A DNA stretch of 64,000 bases from DASZFV01 sp036494575. Lineage in GTDB: Bacteria > Myxococcota_A > Polyangia > Fen-1088. Below, in pieces: positions 25,336 through 33,955 of this stretch. The stretch lies in NCBI GenBank assembly GCA_036494575.1, contig DASXOE010000090.1, positions 1-64,000 on the forward strand, given 5' to 3'. Every line of letters begins with the position of its first letter. Position 1 is the first letter of the stretch. The position numbers were made by a program, and so were the translations under genes. Under the pieces are notes generated by a model, which had not been told where the DNA came from, made no database searches, and was given only the letters and a program-made list of their open reading frames with translations.

Positions 25336-27350
25336 CTCGGGTCTCCTCCTCGTGACTCACTCGGGGCGGGCGCGGCACTGATAGACTGCGACTGCCGTGC
25401 GCGCGGCGCCAGCACTCTCCGGTCGAGGCGGAGCAGCTCACCGAGCGACCACGCCTGGAACGGACACCCGCCCGGGCGGTGGGGCGCCTCGCCGTCGGCC
25501 ACCTCGGGCAGGTGGCCGAGCCCCGCCGTCTCGAGCGCGCGCGCCAGTGGTTCCAAGAAGCGCGCGCGCGCGACCTCGACGGCCGCCGCGTCGTTGCCGT
25601 GGGCCCGGACGTGGGCCTCCGCGAAAGGTCCCATGAGCCAGGGCCAGACCGTTCCGTCGTGGTAGGCTCCGTCTCGCTCGACGACGCCGCCGCCGTAGCG
25701 AGGGCGATACCCTGGCTCCTCGGGGCCGAGCGTGCGCAGGCCAAGAGGCGTCAGCAGCGACGCCTCGACCGCCTCGACGACGCGCAGCGCGCGCGCGGGT
25801 GACAGCAGCGACAACGGCAAGCCGCCGACGGCGAAGATCTGGTTCGGCCGCAGCCGCGCATCGACGGTCCCAGGGACGTGGTCGCAATCGACGACGTCGT
25901 ACAAGCGCCCGCGCGCCTCGTCCCAGAATCGGGCCTCGAAGCTGGCGGCGCCGAGCTCGAAGAGCGCGCGCCAGCGCGCCGCCGAGGGCGCGCCGAGCGC
26001 CGCCGCCGCCGCGAGGGCGTTGAGCCAGAGCGCCTGCACCTCGACCGGCTTGCCGATGCGCGGCGTGATCGCGTGGCCGTCCACGCGGGCATCCATCCAG
26101 GTGAGCTGTTGCCCGAGAGCTCCGGCGGCGAGCAGCCCGTCGTCCGTGGCGCGGATGCCGTAGCGCGTACCGCTCGCATAGCCGGCGAGGATCGCCTCCA
26201 CGGCCTCGGTGAGACGGCGACGCTCGACCGCCGCGAGGGCCGGTCCGGCGTCCTCGATGGCCTCCGAGGCCACGACGGCGTACCAAAGCGGGGCGTCCAC
26301 CGTGTTGTACTCGGGCACGCCCGTCGCGTCGGGGAACCAGTTGGGCAGCATCCCTTCGGAGACCAAACCGGCCCACGTCGACAGCACGCCCACGGCCTCG
26401 AGGGAACGCCCCCTTGCCAGCCCCAGTCCGCGCAACGCGATGAACGTGTCGCGGCCCCAGTCGCCGAACCAGGGGTAGCCCGCGATGATCGTGCGGCCGG
26501 TGCCGCGCGCGACGAGGTATTGCTCCGCAGCGCGGTCGTGCGGGCCGCCGAGGGCGGCGCGCCGCTCGCGCTCATAGGCGCGCGCCGTTTCCAGCGCCTC
26601 GACCGCGGGTACGTAGGCCGCGCGCGCTCCGAGCTCGGCGCCGAAGAGCAGCGCGGCCTCGCCGTCTCCGAGCTCGAAGGTCCAGGCGCCGGGCGACGCC
26701 AGATCTTCCTGACAGTCGAGACCACGCCGGCGTTCCTCTTCATAGAGAAAGCGCCGGTACCAGAACGGTTGATGCCGGTAAGCGCCGCTCGAAGCCGTGG
26801 CGATCGCGGGCACGCCGGCGTAGGGGTGAAAATGGACCTCGCCCTCGGCGATCGTGGGCTCGAAGGAGAAGGCGGCGTTCTCGCTCATGAGAGCGTGGAA
26901 GCCGCGGCCCGCGAGGAACGGCCGCACGGTGAGCCGAGCCGCGGTCCGCTCGTCGCCGGAGCGCGCCGCGTTCGCGCCCGCGAGCAGACGCCAGGACAGG
27001 AACACCTGGGGCGCGCCCACGCGCATGAAGAGCTCGTGCGCGAGCCGCGTGCCGTCGGGGAGACGGAAGGTCCACGTGGGCCACGGCTCGTGCGCGAAGC
27101 TTTCGAGGTGCGCGTCGCCGTCCCCCGTCGTCGTGTCCGGTGCGTAGCGTTGGGCCGAGAGCGACCAGCTCCCGCGGGGCGTCTCGACGGTGACGTCGAC
27201 GCCGCTCACGAGCACGACGCGGCCCGTGGGCGGTGTCGTCGCCGTCACGAGCAGACCGTGATACCGCCGCGCGCGAGGCGCGGCCACGGGACCCATGGCG
27301 AAGCCTCCGAGGCCGTCCGTCTCCAGCCACTCGCGCGCGTCAAGCGACAC
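25332..27350 (-). CDS. glycogen debranching enzyme (bacterial/archaeal type)
   Basis: 672 residues if the GTG complementary to 27348-27350 is the start. This places the conserved REWLETDGLGGFAMG motif at the very N-terminus; a GTG at 27443 is an alternative but would abut the divergent oxygenase gene. The N-terminal domain has RRYHGLLV; the C-terminal (alpha/alpha)6 domain has YPWFGDWGRDTFIALRGL with the catalytic Asp and DGTVWPWLMGPF. The family removes alpha-1,6 branches of glycogen as amylo-1,6-glucosidase. It heads the operon with the SDR, ATL and S4 genes. Confidence 0.88.
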   Translation of the reverse strand: MSLDAREWLETDGLGGFAMGPVAAPRARRYHGLLVTATTPPTGRVVLVSGVDVTVETPRGSWSLSAQRYAPDTTTGDGDAHLESFAHEPWPTWTFRLPDGTRLAHELFMRVGAPQVFLSWRLLAGANAARSGDERTAARLTVRPFLAGRGFHALMSENAAFSFEPTIAEGEVHFHPYAGVPAIATASSGAYRHQPFWYRRFLYEEERRRGLDCQEDLASPGAWTFELGDGEAALLFGAELGARAAYVPAVEALETARAYERERRAALGGPHDRAAEQYLVARGTGRTIIAGYPWFGDWGRDTFIALRGLGLARGRSLEAVGVLSTWAGLVSEGMLPNWFPDATGVPEYNTVDAPLWYAVVASEAIEDAGPALAAVERRRLTEAVEAILAGYASGTRYGIRATDDGLLAAGALGQQLTWMDARVDGHAITPRIGKPVEVQALWLNALAAAAALGAPSAARWRALFELGAASFEARFWDEARGRLYDVVDCDHVPGTVDARLRPNQIFAVGGLPLSLLSPARALRVVEAVEASLLTPLGLRTLGPEEPGYRPRYGGGVVERDGAYHDGTVWPWLMGPFAEAHVRAHGNDAAAVEVARARFLEPLARALETAGLGHLPEVADGEAPHRPGGCPFQAWSLGELLRLDRRVLAPRARQSQSISAAPAPSESRGGDPR

Positions 27351-27447
27351 GGGCCAAGGGTACTCCGACTTCCCGGGATCGTGGCCGTCGCCGAGTTGAA
27401 CCTCGAGCGCCGGGAGCGGTACGCTCCTCGGGAAAGGAAGCACCCCG

Positions 27448-28026
27448 ATGATCGAGATCGAGAAGTTCATCCCGGGCTCGTATGCCGACATCCTCGAGGA
27501 CATCGTGTGCAAGAGCCCCGAATTCCAGTGGGTGTACACCCCGTCGACCAACAACGAAAAGGAGACGAAGATCTTGCAGAAGAACGCGAGCTCCTACGAG
27601 TCGGACCAGCTCGTCCACGCGATCTACCTCGAGAACGCGCGCCGCTCGCAGTTCTTCGACGCTGTCTTTCCGTTCTTCTATTTTCTCGAGGAGAAGACCG
27701 GCATCAAGATGGGCGCCATCGAGCGCATCAAGGCCAACATGCTGCTGAAGTCGGACATGCCCGACGACAAGTACAACACGCCTCACATCGACGTCCCGGA
27801 CGCCGGCTACAAGAGCCTCATCTACTACGTCAAGGACAGCGACGGCGACACGTTCGTCTTCAACGAGACCTTCCGCGACAAGAAGGCGCTCACGATCGAC
27901 AAGCGAATCACGCCCAAGAAGGGCAAGGCGGTCATCTTCGACTCCGACACCTGGCACGCCAGCAGCAACCCGCGCCAGAACCGGAACCGCGTCGTGCTCA
28001 ACCTGATCTTCCGGGTCAAGCCTTGA
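27448..28026 (+). CDS. 2-oxoglutarate/Fe(II) oxygenase-fold protein, phage-like
   Basis: 192 residues from an ATG with GGAAAGGAAG upstream. The double-stranded beta-helix iron site is clear: His113 and Asp115 in TPHIDVPD and His170 in TWHASSNP, with Arg179 or Arg181 to bind the 2-oxoglutarate carboxylate. The style (KSLIYYVKDSDGDTFVFNE, many Lys and Asn residues) is like oxygenases in marine phages and in polysaccharide clusters. Its codon use is less G+C-rich than its neighbours, which hints at transfer. The substrate is unknown. Confidence 0.8.
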   Translation: MIEIEKFIPGSYADILEDIVCKSPEFQWVYTPSTNNEKETKILQKNASSYESDQLVHAIYLENARRSQFFDAVFPFFYFLEEKTGIKMGAIERIKANMLLKSDMPDDKYNTPHIDVPDAGYKSLIYYVKDSDGDTFVFNETFRDKKALTIDKRITPKKGKAVIFDSDTWHASSNPRQNRNRVVLNLIFRVKP

Positions 28027-28054
28027 GTCGCGTCCGCCTGTGCGCGCGCGCCGT

Positions 28055-29464
28055 TCACTTACAGGCGGAGGCGGTGCAGGTGTGGTGCATCGCGCACTGC
28101 AAGGTCAGCAGGCAGGACGTGTAGCAGGCCGTCGTCGACGGGTCGCAACGGTACGGCGTGCAGTCGACGTCCGCGGCCGTCTGGCAGGCTCCCTTGCCGT
28201 CGCAACGCTTCGGCGAGACCAGCGTGGCGTTCCTGCAATTGCCTGCCGCGCACGTCACGCCCGCGGGGTAGAGCGCGCAGCCGCCGACGCCGTCGCAGAG
28301 GCCGTTCCGGCCGCAGGCCGCGACGCCGGCGTCTTTGCACACGGCGTGTGGATCGGACTTGCCCGCGGCGACGGGCAGGCACATTCCCAGCGAGCCGGTC
28401 TGGTTGCACGCGAGGCAGGCACCGGTGCAGGCCGTCGCGCAGCAGACGCCGTCCACGCAATGTCCGGAGGTGCAGTCGGTCGAGGCGACACAGCCCGCGC
28501 CGTCGTCTTTCTTGGGCCGCGTCCCGCAGCTGCCGTTCATGCACTGCCGCCCGGTGACGCAGTCCGTGTCCATCTTGCACGTGGAGCCGCAGGCCGCCGC
28601 GGTTGCGTCGCAGAGGTAGGGCGTGCAATCGACCGCGCTGGCCGCCACGCAGCGCCCCTGGCCGTCGCACGCGGACGCGGGCGTGAAAGCCGGGCCCGCG
28701 CACGCCGCCACCTTGCACGCCACTCCGGCCGGATGGCGCCGACAGCCGCCGCTCCCATCGCACGTCCCGTCGAAGGCGCACGTCGAGGCAGGCTGGCTCG
28801 CGCACTCCGCCGTCGCCGTACCCGCGGGCACGGGTGCGCACGTGCCCTCCTTGCCGGGCAAATTGCAGGCCTGGCACAAGGCGCCACAGGCAGAGGCACA
28901 GCAGACGCCGTCCACGCAGAGCGTGCTCTCGCACTCGTCGCCGCTGGCGCAGGGCTGACCGGTTGCCTTCGAGCCTGGGCTGACCACTTCGCTGCCGCCG
29001 CCGTCGAGCGTCGCCGTGTCGTCCGCGGCATCCCTCACCTCGGCGTCCGGCGCGTCCGGGGAGCCACCGTCGTCATGGCGGGCTTCGTTGAGCGCGACCG
29101 ACAGCGGCACGAGCTCGTGAAGGACCAACATCGCCGAGTCGAAGCTGGCGGCGCCCGCGGGCTGGCCCGCGAGGAGCGGCGTCACGGTACACGTCGCGAG
29201 GCTGCCCGCGAGCGGGTCGGGCAGGAAGATCGATACGCTCTGCGGGCTCGGGAGCACGCCGCCCGCCGAGGCGGGGCGGAGCGTCGGCGGGAGGGCGGGC
29301 CCGGCGGGAGTCGTCACCTTGATCTCGAGCTGGTCGGCCGCGACGCCGGCCATCGTGATCGTCACCGTCAGGCCGGTGATGGCGGGCGCCTTGGAGCCGC
29401 AAGCGGCTGCCACGGCCGCCAAGCCGAGCAACGCGCAGCGAGCGAGCGGGGAGGAGGCGCGCAC
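28055..29464 (-). CDS. Cys-rich lipoprotein with duplicated CVDGVCC modules
   Basis: 469 residues from a GTG complementary to 29462-29464. The signal peptide ends at AAACG (lipobox). An N-terminal beta-domain of about 120 residues and an Asp-rich linker lead to two copies of a Cys-rich module. Each has a CVDGVCC motif followed by a CxACN and a GxCxPV step, and each is followed by an EGF-like CDGxGxC stretch; the order repeats from about residue 170 to 469. Such modules are frequent in myxobacterial surface lipoproteins, where they are expected to be disulphide-rich; function is unknown. Confidence 0.82.
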   Translation of the reverse strand: MRASSPLARCALLGLAAVAAACGSKAPAITGLTVTITMAGVAADQLEIKVTTPAGPALPPTLRPASAGGVLPSPQSVSIFLPDPLAGSLATCTVTPLLAGQPAGAASFDSAMLVLHELVPLSVALNEARHDDGGSPDAPDAEVRDAADDTATLDGGGSEVVSPGSKATGQPCASGDECESTLCVDGVCCASACGALCQACNLPGKEGTCAPVPAGTATAECASQPASTCAFDGTCDGSGGCRRHPAGVACKVAACAGPAFTPASACDGQGRCVAASAVDCTPYLCDATAAACGSTCKMDTDCVTGRQCMNGSCGTRPKKDDGAGCVASTDCTSGHCVDGVCCATACTGACLACNQTGSLGMCLPVAAGKSDPHAVCKDAGVAACGRNGLCDGVGGCALYPAGVTCAAGNCRNATLVSPKRCDGKGACQTAADVDCTPYRCDPSTTACYTSCLLTLQCAMHHTCTASACK

Positions 29465-29544
29465 GGTTGCCCATCAATTAACACGAGCCCTGGCGCGAGC
29501 GGGGCTCAATTGTCGGCGGGTCCCACCTGAAATACGCTGGGGGC

Positions 29545-30669
29545 GTGCCTGGGTCACGGGGAGCGTTCGCCGCCGTCCGAATCGTCGCGCTGGACGCGCG
29601 GGCGCTGTCGGTGCCTCTGCGTGAGCCGTTCGTCATCGCGACGGGCCGGATGGACGCGACGCGTGCCGCGCTCGTGACCGTCGTCCTCGAGGACGAAACG
29701 AGACGCCGGGCCGCGGGTCTTGGCGAGGCCGCCGCTCTGCCACCCGTGACGCACGAGGACCAACCCGACCTGCTGCGTGGCGTGGCCGCGGCGCGGAAGG
29801 TGCTCGAGGGTGAGACCCTCTCGGACCTGGCCGGCGCCGAGTCGCTCCTGGCCGCCGCGTTGCCCGAGGGACCGGTGGCGCGCGCCGGAATCGCGAGCGC
29901 GCTGGCCGACGCGTGGGCGCGGCTCGCCGGGCTGCCTCTTCATGCTTTTCTCGGGGGGCCGTCCAGCGCGCCGGCGTCGCTCACGACGGACATCACGTTG
30001 CCGATCGGCGCGCCCGAATACGTCGCGGGTCTCGCGCGCGGTTACCACGACGCGGGGTTTGACTGCTTCAAGGTGAAGGTCGGGCGCGACCACCGCGCCG
30101 ACCACGCGGCCTTGCGCGCCGTCGCGGCGGCCGTCCCCGCGGCGCGCTTCCGGCTGGATGCCAACGCCGGGTACACGGCGCGCGACGCCCTCGAGTTGCT
30201 CGATCGGCTCACCGCCGACGGCCTCGCGCTGGAGTGCTTCGAGCAGCCCTGCGCGCGCGATGATCTCGCGGGCATGGCCGAGGTCGCGGCGCGCTCACCC
30301 GTTGCAGTCGTCGCCGACGAGTCGTTCCGCGGGGCCGAGGATCTCGATCGACTCACCGAGGCACGCGCCGCGCACGGCGTGAACCTCAAGCTCGCGAAGC
30401 TCGGCGGGCCCACGGCGGCCGTCGCCCTCGGGCGCGAGGCGCGCCGCCGCGGCTTGTCCCTCATGGCGGGCGCGATGGTCGAGACGCGCGTGGGGATCGC
30501 GACCATGGCCCACGTCGTAGCCGCGCTCGGGGGCGTCGAGTGGGTCGACCTCGATACCGCGTTCCTGCTCGCGCGCGACCCCTTCGCCGGCGGGTACCGG
30601 GCCGAGCGGGCGCGACTCGTCCTCGAGCCCGGAGCGGGCTCGGGCGTGACGCTGACGCAGACGGCCTGA
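29545..30669 (+). CDS. enolase-superfamily epimerase, dipeptide epimerase-like
   Basis: 374 residues from a GTG at 29545. The mandelate racemase/muconate lactonizing fold is shown by KVKVG (Lys176 and Lys178), DANAGY (Asp205), ECFEQP (Glu230/233), ADES (Asp258) and LKLAKLGG (Lys282/285). These supply three metal ligands and two acid/base lysines. The pattern is closest to L-Ala-D/L-Glu epimerases, which act on muropeptide-derived dipeptides. A role in peptidoglycan recycling is plausible but unproven; other dipeptide or acid-sugar specificities are possible. Confidence 0.82.
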   Translation: MPGSRGAFAAVRIVALDARALSVPLREPFVIATGRMDATRAALVTVVLEDETRRRAAGLGEAAALPPVTHEDQPDLLRGVAAARKVLEGETLSDLAGAESLLAAALPEGPVARAGIASALADAWARLAGLPLHAFLGGPSSAPASLTTDITLPIGAPEYVAGLARGYHDAGFDCFKVKVGRDHRADHAALRAVAAAVPAARFRLDANAGYTARDALELLDRLTADGLALECFEQPCARDDLAGMAEVAARSPVAVVADESFRGAEDLDRLTEARAAHGVNLKLAKLGGPTAAVALGREARRRGLSLMAGAMVETRVGIATMAHVVAALGGVEWVDLDTAFLLARDPFAGGYRAERARLVLEPGAGSGVTLTQTA

Positions 30670-30972
30670 CGGACTGACGAGGGCCGCCCGCGGGGCACGT
30701 CGTGCACCGTTTCGAACGAGGTGGCGTGCGCGCGCGCCGCGCTTACCACGCGTGCCCGCGCGCACGCCGACCTCACCTGCGCGCCGGTGCCGTTCTCGCA
30801 CCGGCCAGCTCATCCCTGGAACGATGATGCCCGGTGGCTTCACTGCACCGGGCGTGCCGTCCGCGTCGCGCGGCGAATCGCGGGCTGGGGACCGAAGACC
30901 TCCGGCCGGCTCGCGCGAGCTGTACCACGTCGCTGCGCAAGTCGCGCAGGGGCGGGCTCCGCCTGGGTGCGC
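30670..30972. other. convergent intergenic stretch, no gene seen
   Basis: 303 bp between the ends of convergent genes. It is very G+C-rich with scattered GCGCGC runs; no hairpin followed by a T-run, no convincing open frame. Confidence 0.5.
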
Positions 30973-31515
30973 CTAGTACTTGTAAACGATCTTGCCAGCG
31001 AAGCGCACGGCGACGTCCATGGTCCAATCGCCCGGGGGCAGGCCGCCGGCGACCTCGACGGTGAAGGTCGCGGAGTCCGTCTTCCACTCGTCGAGGGTGT
31101 TGACCGGGTTCGCGCTCTCGACCGTGAGGACGTTCGTCGAGGGCGCGCCGTCGACGCGCTGGTAGTCGACGAGCTCCACGGGATCATGGACGCCGTCGCT
31201 CATCGTGACGCGCATGTTCTTGAGGAAGTCGAAGTTGTCGATGCCCGACTTCGCCGTGAGCGTCACACCCATGGCTTTGACCTCGGTCGTGAGGCCCGCG
31301 GGCAAGTCGAGCCGCTGGTGCTGCTGCGAGAAGCTCTTCGTGAGCGAGACGTCGCCCAAGCCCGTGGCGGCGGGCACACCGGCGAACACGACGTCGTGCT
31401 GGGTGATCTCGACCTCGGGCACGTCGGCCTCGACCTGCAACATGCAGCCGGCCGCCGTAACTGCGCCGAGCGCCAGGGCACCGAGGAGGATCGAGGTGGT
31501 CTTGAGATTTTTCAT
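30973..31515 (-). CDS. lipoprotein, hypothetical
   Basis: 180 residues with AAGAG upstream of the ATG. The signal peptide ends at TAAGC (lipobox). The mature part is about 155 residues and predicted mostly beta (VEITQHDVVFAG, LTAKSGIDNFDF, ATFTVEVAGG, VAVRFAGKIVYKY), giving a secreted beta-sandwich-like domain. It starts 6 bp after the stop of the barrel gene 31522-32163, so the two form an operon and could sit together at the outer membrane. No family recognised. Confidence 0.7.
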   Translation of the reverse strand: MKNLKTTSILLGALALGAVTAAGCMLQVEADVPEVEITQHDVVFAGVPAATGLGDVSLTKSFSQQHQRLDLPAGLTTEVKAMGVTLTAKSGIDNFDFLKNMRVTMSDGVHDPVELVDYQRVDGAPSTNVLTVESANPVNTLDEWKTDSATFTVEVAGGLPPGDWTMDVAVRFAGKIVYKY

Positions 31516-31521
31516 GAGCTC

Positions 31522-32163
31522 TTACCAGAGGTAGACGATGAGGCCGAGCTTCGCCGAGGGCCCGATGACCTTGACCGTCGGATCCTGCTTGAAGGTGATC
31601 TGGGTGCCGTTCGCGTTGGTGCCGTTGATCTGCGGGTCCGACGAGAACTGCTGCTCGGCGTTGTGGATCGTGCCGCGGATGTAGCTCATGCCGCCGTGGA
31701 TGTAGAAGGTCACGCGCCTGTAGCCGAAGTCGAGACCGAGGTGCGCGTTGACGTAGTCGTAGCCAATGCGCTCGAGGACCGGCGCGCCCTGAAAGCCGGC
31801 GCCGAGGAAGGAGCGGGCTGCCGCGTTGGCGTCGCCGTCGAAATAACGCCCGACCTCGAGCGTCCCGGACGGGCCGCGGCCCCAAGGAACGACCGTCGCG
31901 CCCGCGCGCACGCCCTTGCTGATCATGTTGTAGCCGCCGCCCAAGCTCGTGCGGAACCATCTGACGGGACGGAGCACGAGCGAGCCCTGCATGCCGTCCG
32001 GCAGTCCCGCGTCGGCCATGACGCCCATCCACGGCAGGGGGCGCGCCGCCACCGGGGCCGCCGGGCGCGGCGGCTCGGCAGTCGTCAGGCTCGACTCCTG
32101 CGCCAACGCCGTCGAGCTCATCACCAGGATGGCGAGAAGAGTGAGTGGCCGCGCGCTTCGCAT
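31522..32163 (-). CDS. outer-membrane beta-barrel protein, hypothetical
   Basis: 213 residues from the ATG complementary to 32161-32163; a GTG directly upstream is also in frame. The signal peptide ends at STALA. The mature sequence alternates amphipathic strands (MQGSLVLRPVRWFRT, LGGGYNMISKG, VNAHLGLDFGYRRVTFYIHGGMSYI) and ends in LGLIVYLW, a terminal aromatic as in small eight-stranded barrels. It is first in an operon with the lipoprotein downstream and has the AT-rich island behind it as a probable promoter. Confidence 0.72.
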   Translation of the reverse strand: MRSARPLTLLAILVMSSTALAQESSLTTAEPPRPAAPVAARPLPWMGVMADAGLPDGMQGSLVLRPVRWFRTSLGGGYNMISKGVRAGATVVPWGRGPSGTLEVGRYFDGDANAAARSFLGAGFQGAPVLERIGYDYVNAHLGLDFGYRRVTFYIHGGMSYIRGTIHNAEQQFSSDPQINGTNANGTQITFKQDPTVKVIGPSAKLGLIVYLW

Positions 32164-32379
32164 CACAGACTTACTTCGGAAGTTTTGCTAGTAACCTGAA
32201 CTACATTATTACTTATATTCGTATGGTGGCACACCTTAGATGCGGCAGAGGTGGTTCGTCGATATAAAATACAATTATAACAGTATCTTACACGTGCACA
32301 GGGTGTTACAATAAATGGTTCTCTAGAAATAAAAGAGGCCAGACGGACGCCGCGACGCGACGCCGACCAGAAGCGGTGC
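32164..32379. promoter_or_regulatory. AT-rich island with promoter-like sequence
   Basis: The stretch from about 32170 to 32340 is far richer in A+T than the rest of the window, with runs such as TATAAAATACAATTATAAC. On the minus strand it holds a perfect TATAAT (complement of 32274-32279) for the barrel-lipoprotein operon, and other TA-rich candidates closer to the start. No -35 at standard spacing was found for the perfect box. 32341-32379 is ordinary G+C-rich sequence. Confidence 0.45.
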
Positions 32380-32470
32380 TCAGCGGGCCGCGCTTCTTGG
32401 CGCTCAGCGGGCCGCGCTCCTTGGCGCTCAGCGGGCGCGCTTCTTGGCGCTCAGCGGGCGCGCTTCTTGA
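32380..32470 (-). repeat. 23-24-bp tandem repeat array over the stop codon
   Basis: Nearly four copies of a 23-24-bp unit lie end to end: 32380-32403, 32404-32427, 32428-32450 and 32451 to about 32470. On the minus strand each unit runs from about AAGAAGCGCGCC to CCGCTGAGCGCC. The TGA of the gene ending at 32451 sits inside the repeat, and further copies with their own TGA lie downstream in the 3' flank. Units differ by one base in length, so the extra copies lie in other frames. Confidence 0.8.
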
Positions 32471-33752
32471 TGACGCCCCAGCCGCTGGCGGCGTGCCGTT
32501 CGGGCGCCGGCGCGCGCGAGGTCGCGGGCCCTCGGCGAGCGATCTCCCACTTCGAGCTCTCGCGGGGGCCGAGCTCGCGCATCGCCACCGCGGGCGCGCG
32601 CGCCGGCTCGGTGGGCGCCTTCGTGAACGGATCCTTCCAGCGATCGTTGCCGCCACCGCCGGACGGGCGTGTCGACGGCTCGCTCTTGTCGTTGTCCCTG
32701 CGCTTGGCGGGGCTCGACGGGGCGGCCGCGGGGGTCCCGCGGCGCACCGACTTGCGCGTCTCGCCCGTGTCGGCGAAAGGATCGTTCCAGCCGCTGTCCG
32801 TCGAGCTCGCAGGACGGGAGGCGGCCTCTTTCTTCGGTGCCTGCGAAGAGGCCACGGCCTTCTTGTCTGCGAAGGGATCGCTCCACGCCACCGGAGGCTT
32901 GGAGGCAGCCGCTTTGCGCCCGCCGCGAATGGAGGCGGGCATCGCGCGCGCGGGCGCCGGACCCGCCGCGCCTTGCACGACCTGAATGACACCGCTGTTC
33001 CTCGCCGAGCCTTTCGTGGAGACGGTCGTCGACGTCGAAGTCGACGCGATCTCCGGCTGCTTGGCCCACTCGGGCAGGCCGCCCGACTGGGCGCGCGGCG
33101 CGGGCATGGCCGGTCCCTTGTCCGCCGACTTGATGAGATCGTCGACGCTGTCGCCCCTCTTGCGGTCGGTGGCCTTCGGCTTCTCCTGCGCGCCCGAGAG
33201 CAGGGAGTCGAGCTCCCGGTCGCTCGCCGAGGCGTGCCTCTTGCTGGGCGCGTCCTCCTCGTGCAGCAGCTTGTCGATGAACTTGTCGTCGGCAGGCTTC
33301 GCGGCCGGGGGCGGCGCCTGAGCGGCTTCCGTCGTGAGCTTCGGCGAAATATCGTGCGGTCGGTTCGCGTCGCGATCGTTCTTCTCGGGCGCCGAGGTCG
33401 AGGGAATCGCGATCTCCGCCTTCTCGTTCTTCTTGCTCGCGGGCGCGACCTTCGGCGCTGGCGCCGTGGTCTCCATCGCCGCCTGCCGCTCCTTCTCTTT
33501 CTCGGCCTTCTCGTTGATGGCGTGCGCGCGGGCGATCTTGGCGAGCTCCGCGCGCTTGCTGTCGGGCCCCATGACGTTGTCTTCCCACTGCAGCTGCTTC
33601 TTCATCGACTTCTCGTCGGCGTGAAGCTCGGCGGCCTTCTTCGTGCTGCCCTTGGCGCTGTCAGCCGGCGGCCGCGCGTGCGCGGCGGGCGTGGACCAGA
33701 AGCACACGCCGACGGCTGCGATGGCGGCGGGGACGAGGAACTGCGACCGCAT
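32451..33752 (-). CDS. secreted disordered protein with repeated W-x-DPF motifs
   Basis: 433 residues from the ATG complementary to 33750-33752, with GGAGG upstream. The signal peptide ends at AAHA. The mature protein is low in hydrophobic residues and rich in Lys, Ala, Pro, Ser and Asp, so mostly disordered. Three motifs W-x-DPF stand at Trp290 (WSDPFADKK), Trp322 (WNDPFADTG) and Trp372 (WKDPFTKAP), followed by isolated Trp402 (WEIARRG) and Trp425 (WGVIKKRAR) before a basic end. An earlier helical segment, SMKKQLQWEDNVMG, may fold. The motifs look like short linear binding peptides; partner unknown. I know no family. Confidence 0.7.
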   Translation of the reverse strand: MRSQFLVPAAIAAVGVCFWSTPAAHARPPADSAKGSTKKAAELHADEKSMKKQLQWEDNVMGPDSKRAELAKIARAHAINEKAEKEKERQAAMETTAPAPKVAPASKKNEKAEIAIPSTSAPEKNDRDANRPHDISPKLTTEAAQAPPPAAKPADDKFIDKLLHEEDAPSKRHASASDRELDSLLSGAQEKPKATDRKRGDSVDDLIKSADKGPAMPAPRAQSGGLPEWAKQPEIASTSTSTTVSTKGSARNSGVIQVVQGAAGPAPARAMPASIRGGRKAAASKPPVAWSDPFADKKAVASSQAPKKEAASRPASSTDSGWNDPFADTGETRKSVRRGTPAAAPSSPAKRRDNDKSEPSTRPSGGGGNDRWKDPFTKAPTEPARAPAVAMRELGPRESSKWEIARRGPATSRAPAPERHAASGWGVIKKRAR

Positions 33753-33791
33753 CGGGGACCTCCACGGAGGGGCGAGAGGGTACGAAAACTC

Positions 33792-33819
33792 ATTATCCGC
33801 CGTCTGGCGGGTTTGACAA
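33792..33819 (-). promoter_or_regulatory. sigma-70-like promoter of the W-x-DPF gene
   Basis: On the minus strand TTGTCA (complement of 33814-33819) and GATAAT (complement of 33792-33797) are separated by 16 bp. The pair lies about 40 bp before the start codon at 33752. Both boxes match the consensus at five of six positions. The 16-bp spacer carries a short CCGCC/GGCGG inverted repeat. Confidence 0.5.
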
Positions 33820-33955
33820 GGGCGTTGAGGCTACCTGCCCTCATTTGTAGGTGTCCCTCCGCGCGCGCATCCGTCTCCGGTTCCGCGTGGGGGGACGTTT
33901 TGGAGCCCAAGCCTTAGAAATTCGGGGTTTCAACCGATAGAGTGGGGCGCGAGGC

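Noticed and set aside
29545..30669. Galactarolactone cycloisomerase partner for the uronate module
   Set aside because: It is in the same superfamily, but its KxK and LKLAKLGG pattern is closer to dipeptide epimerases, and it lies 12 kb from the module next to unrelated genes.
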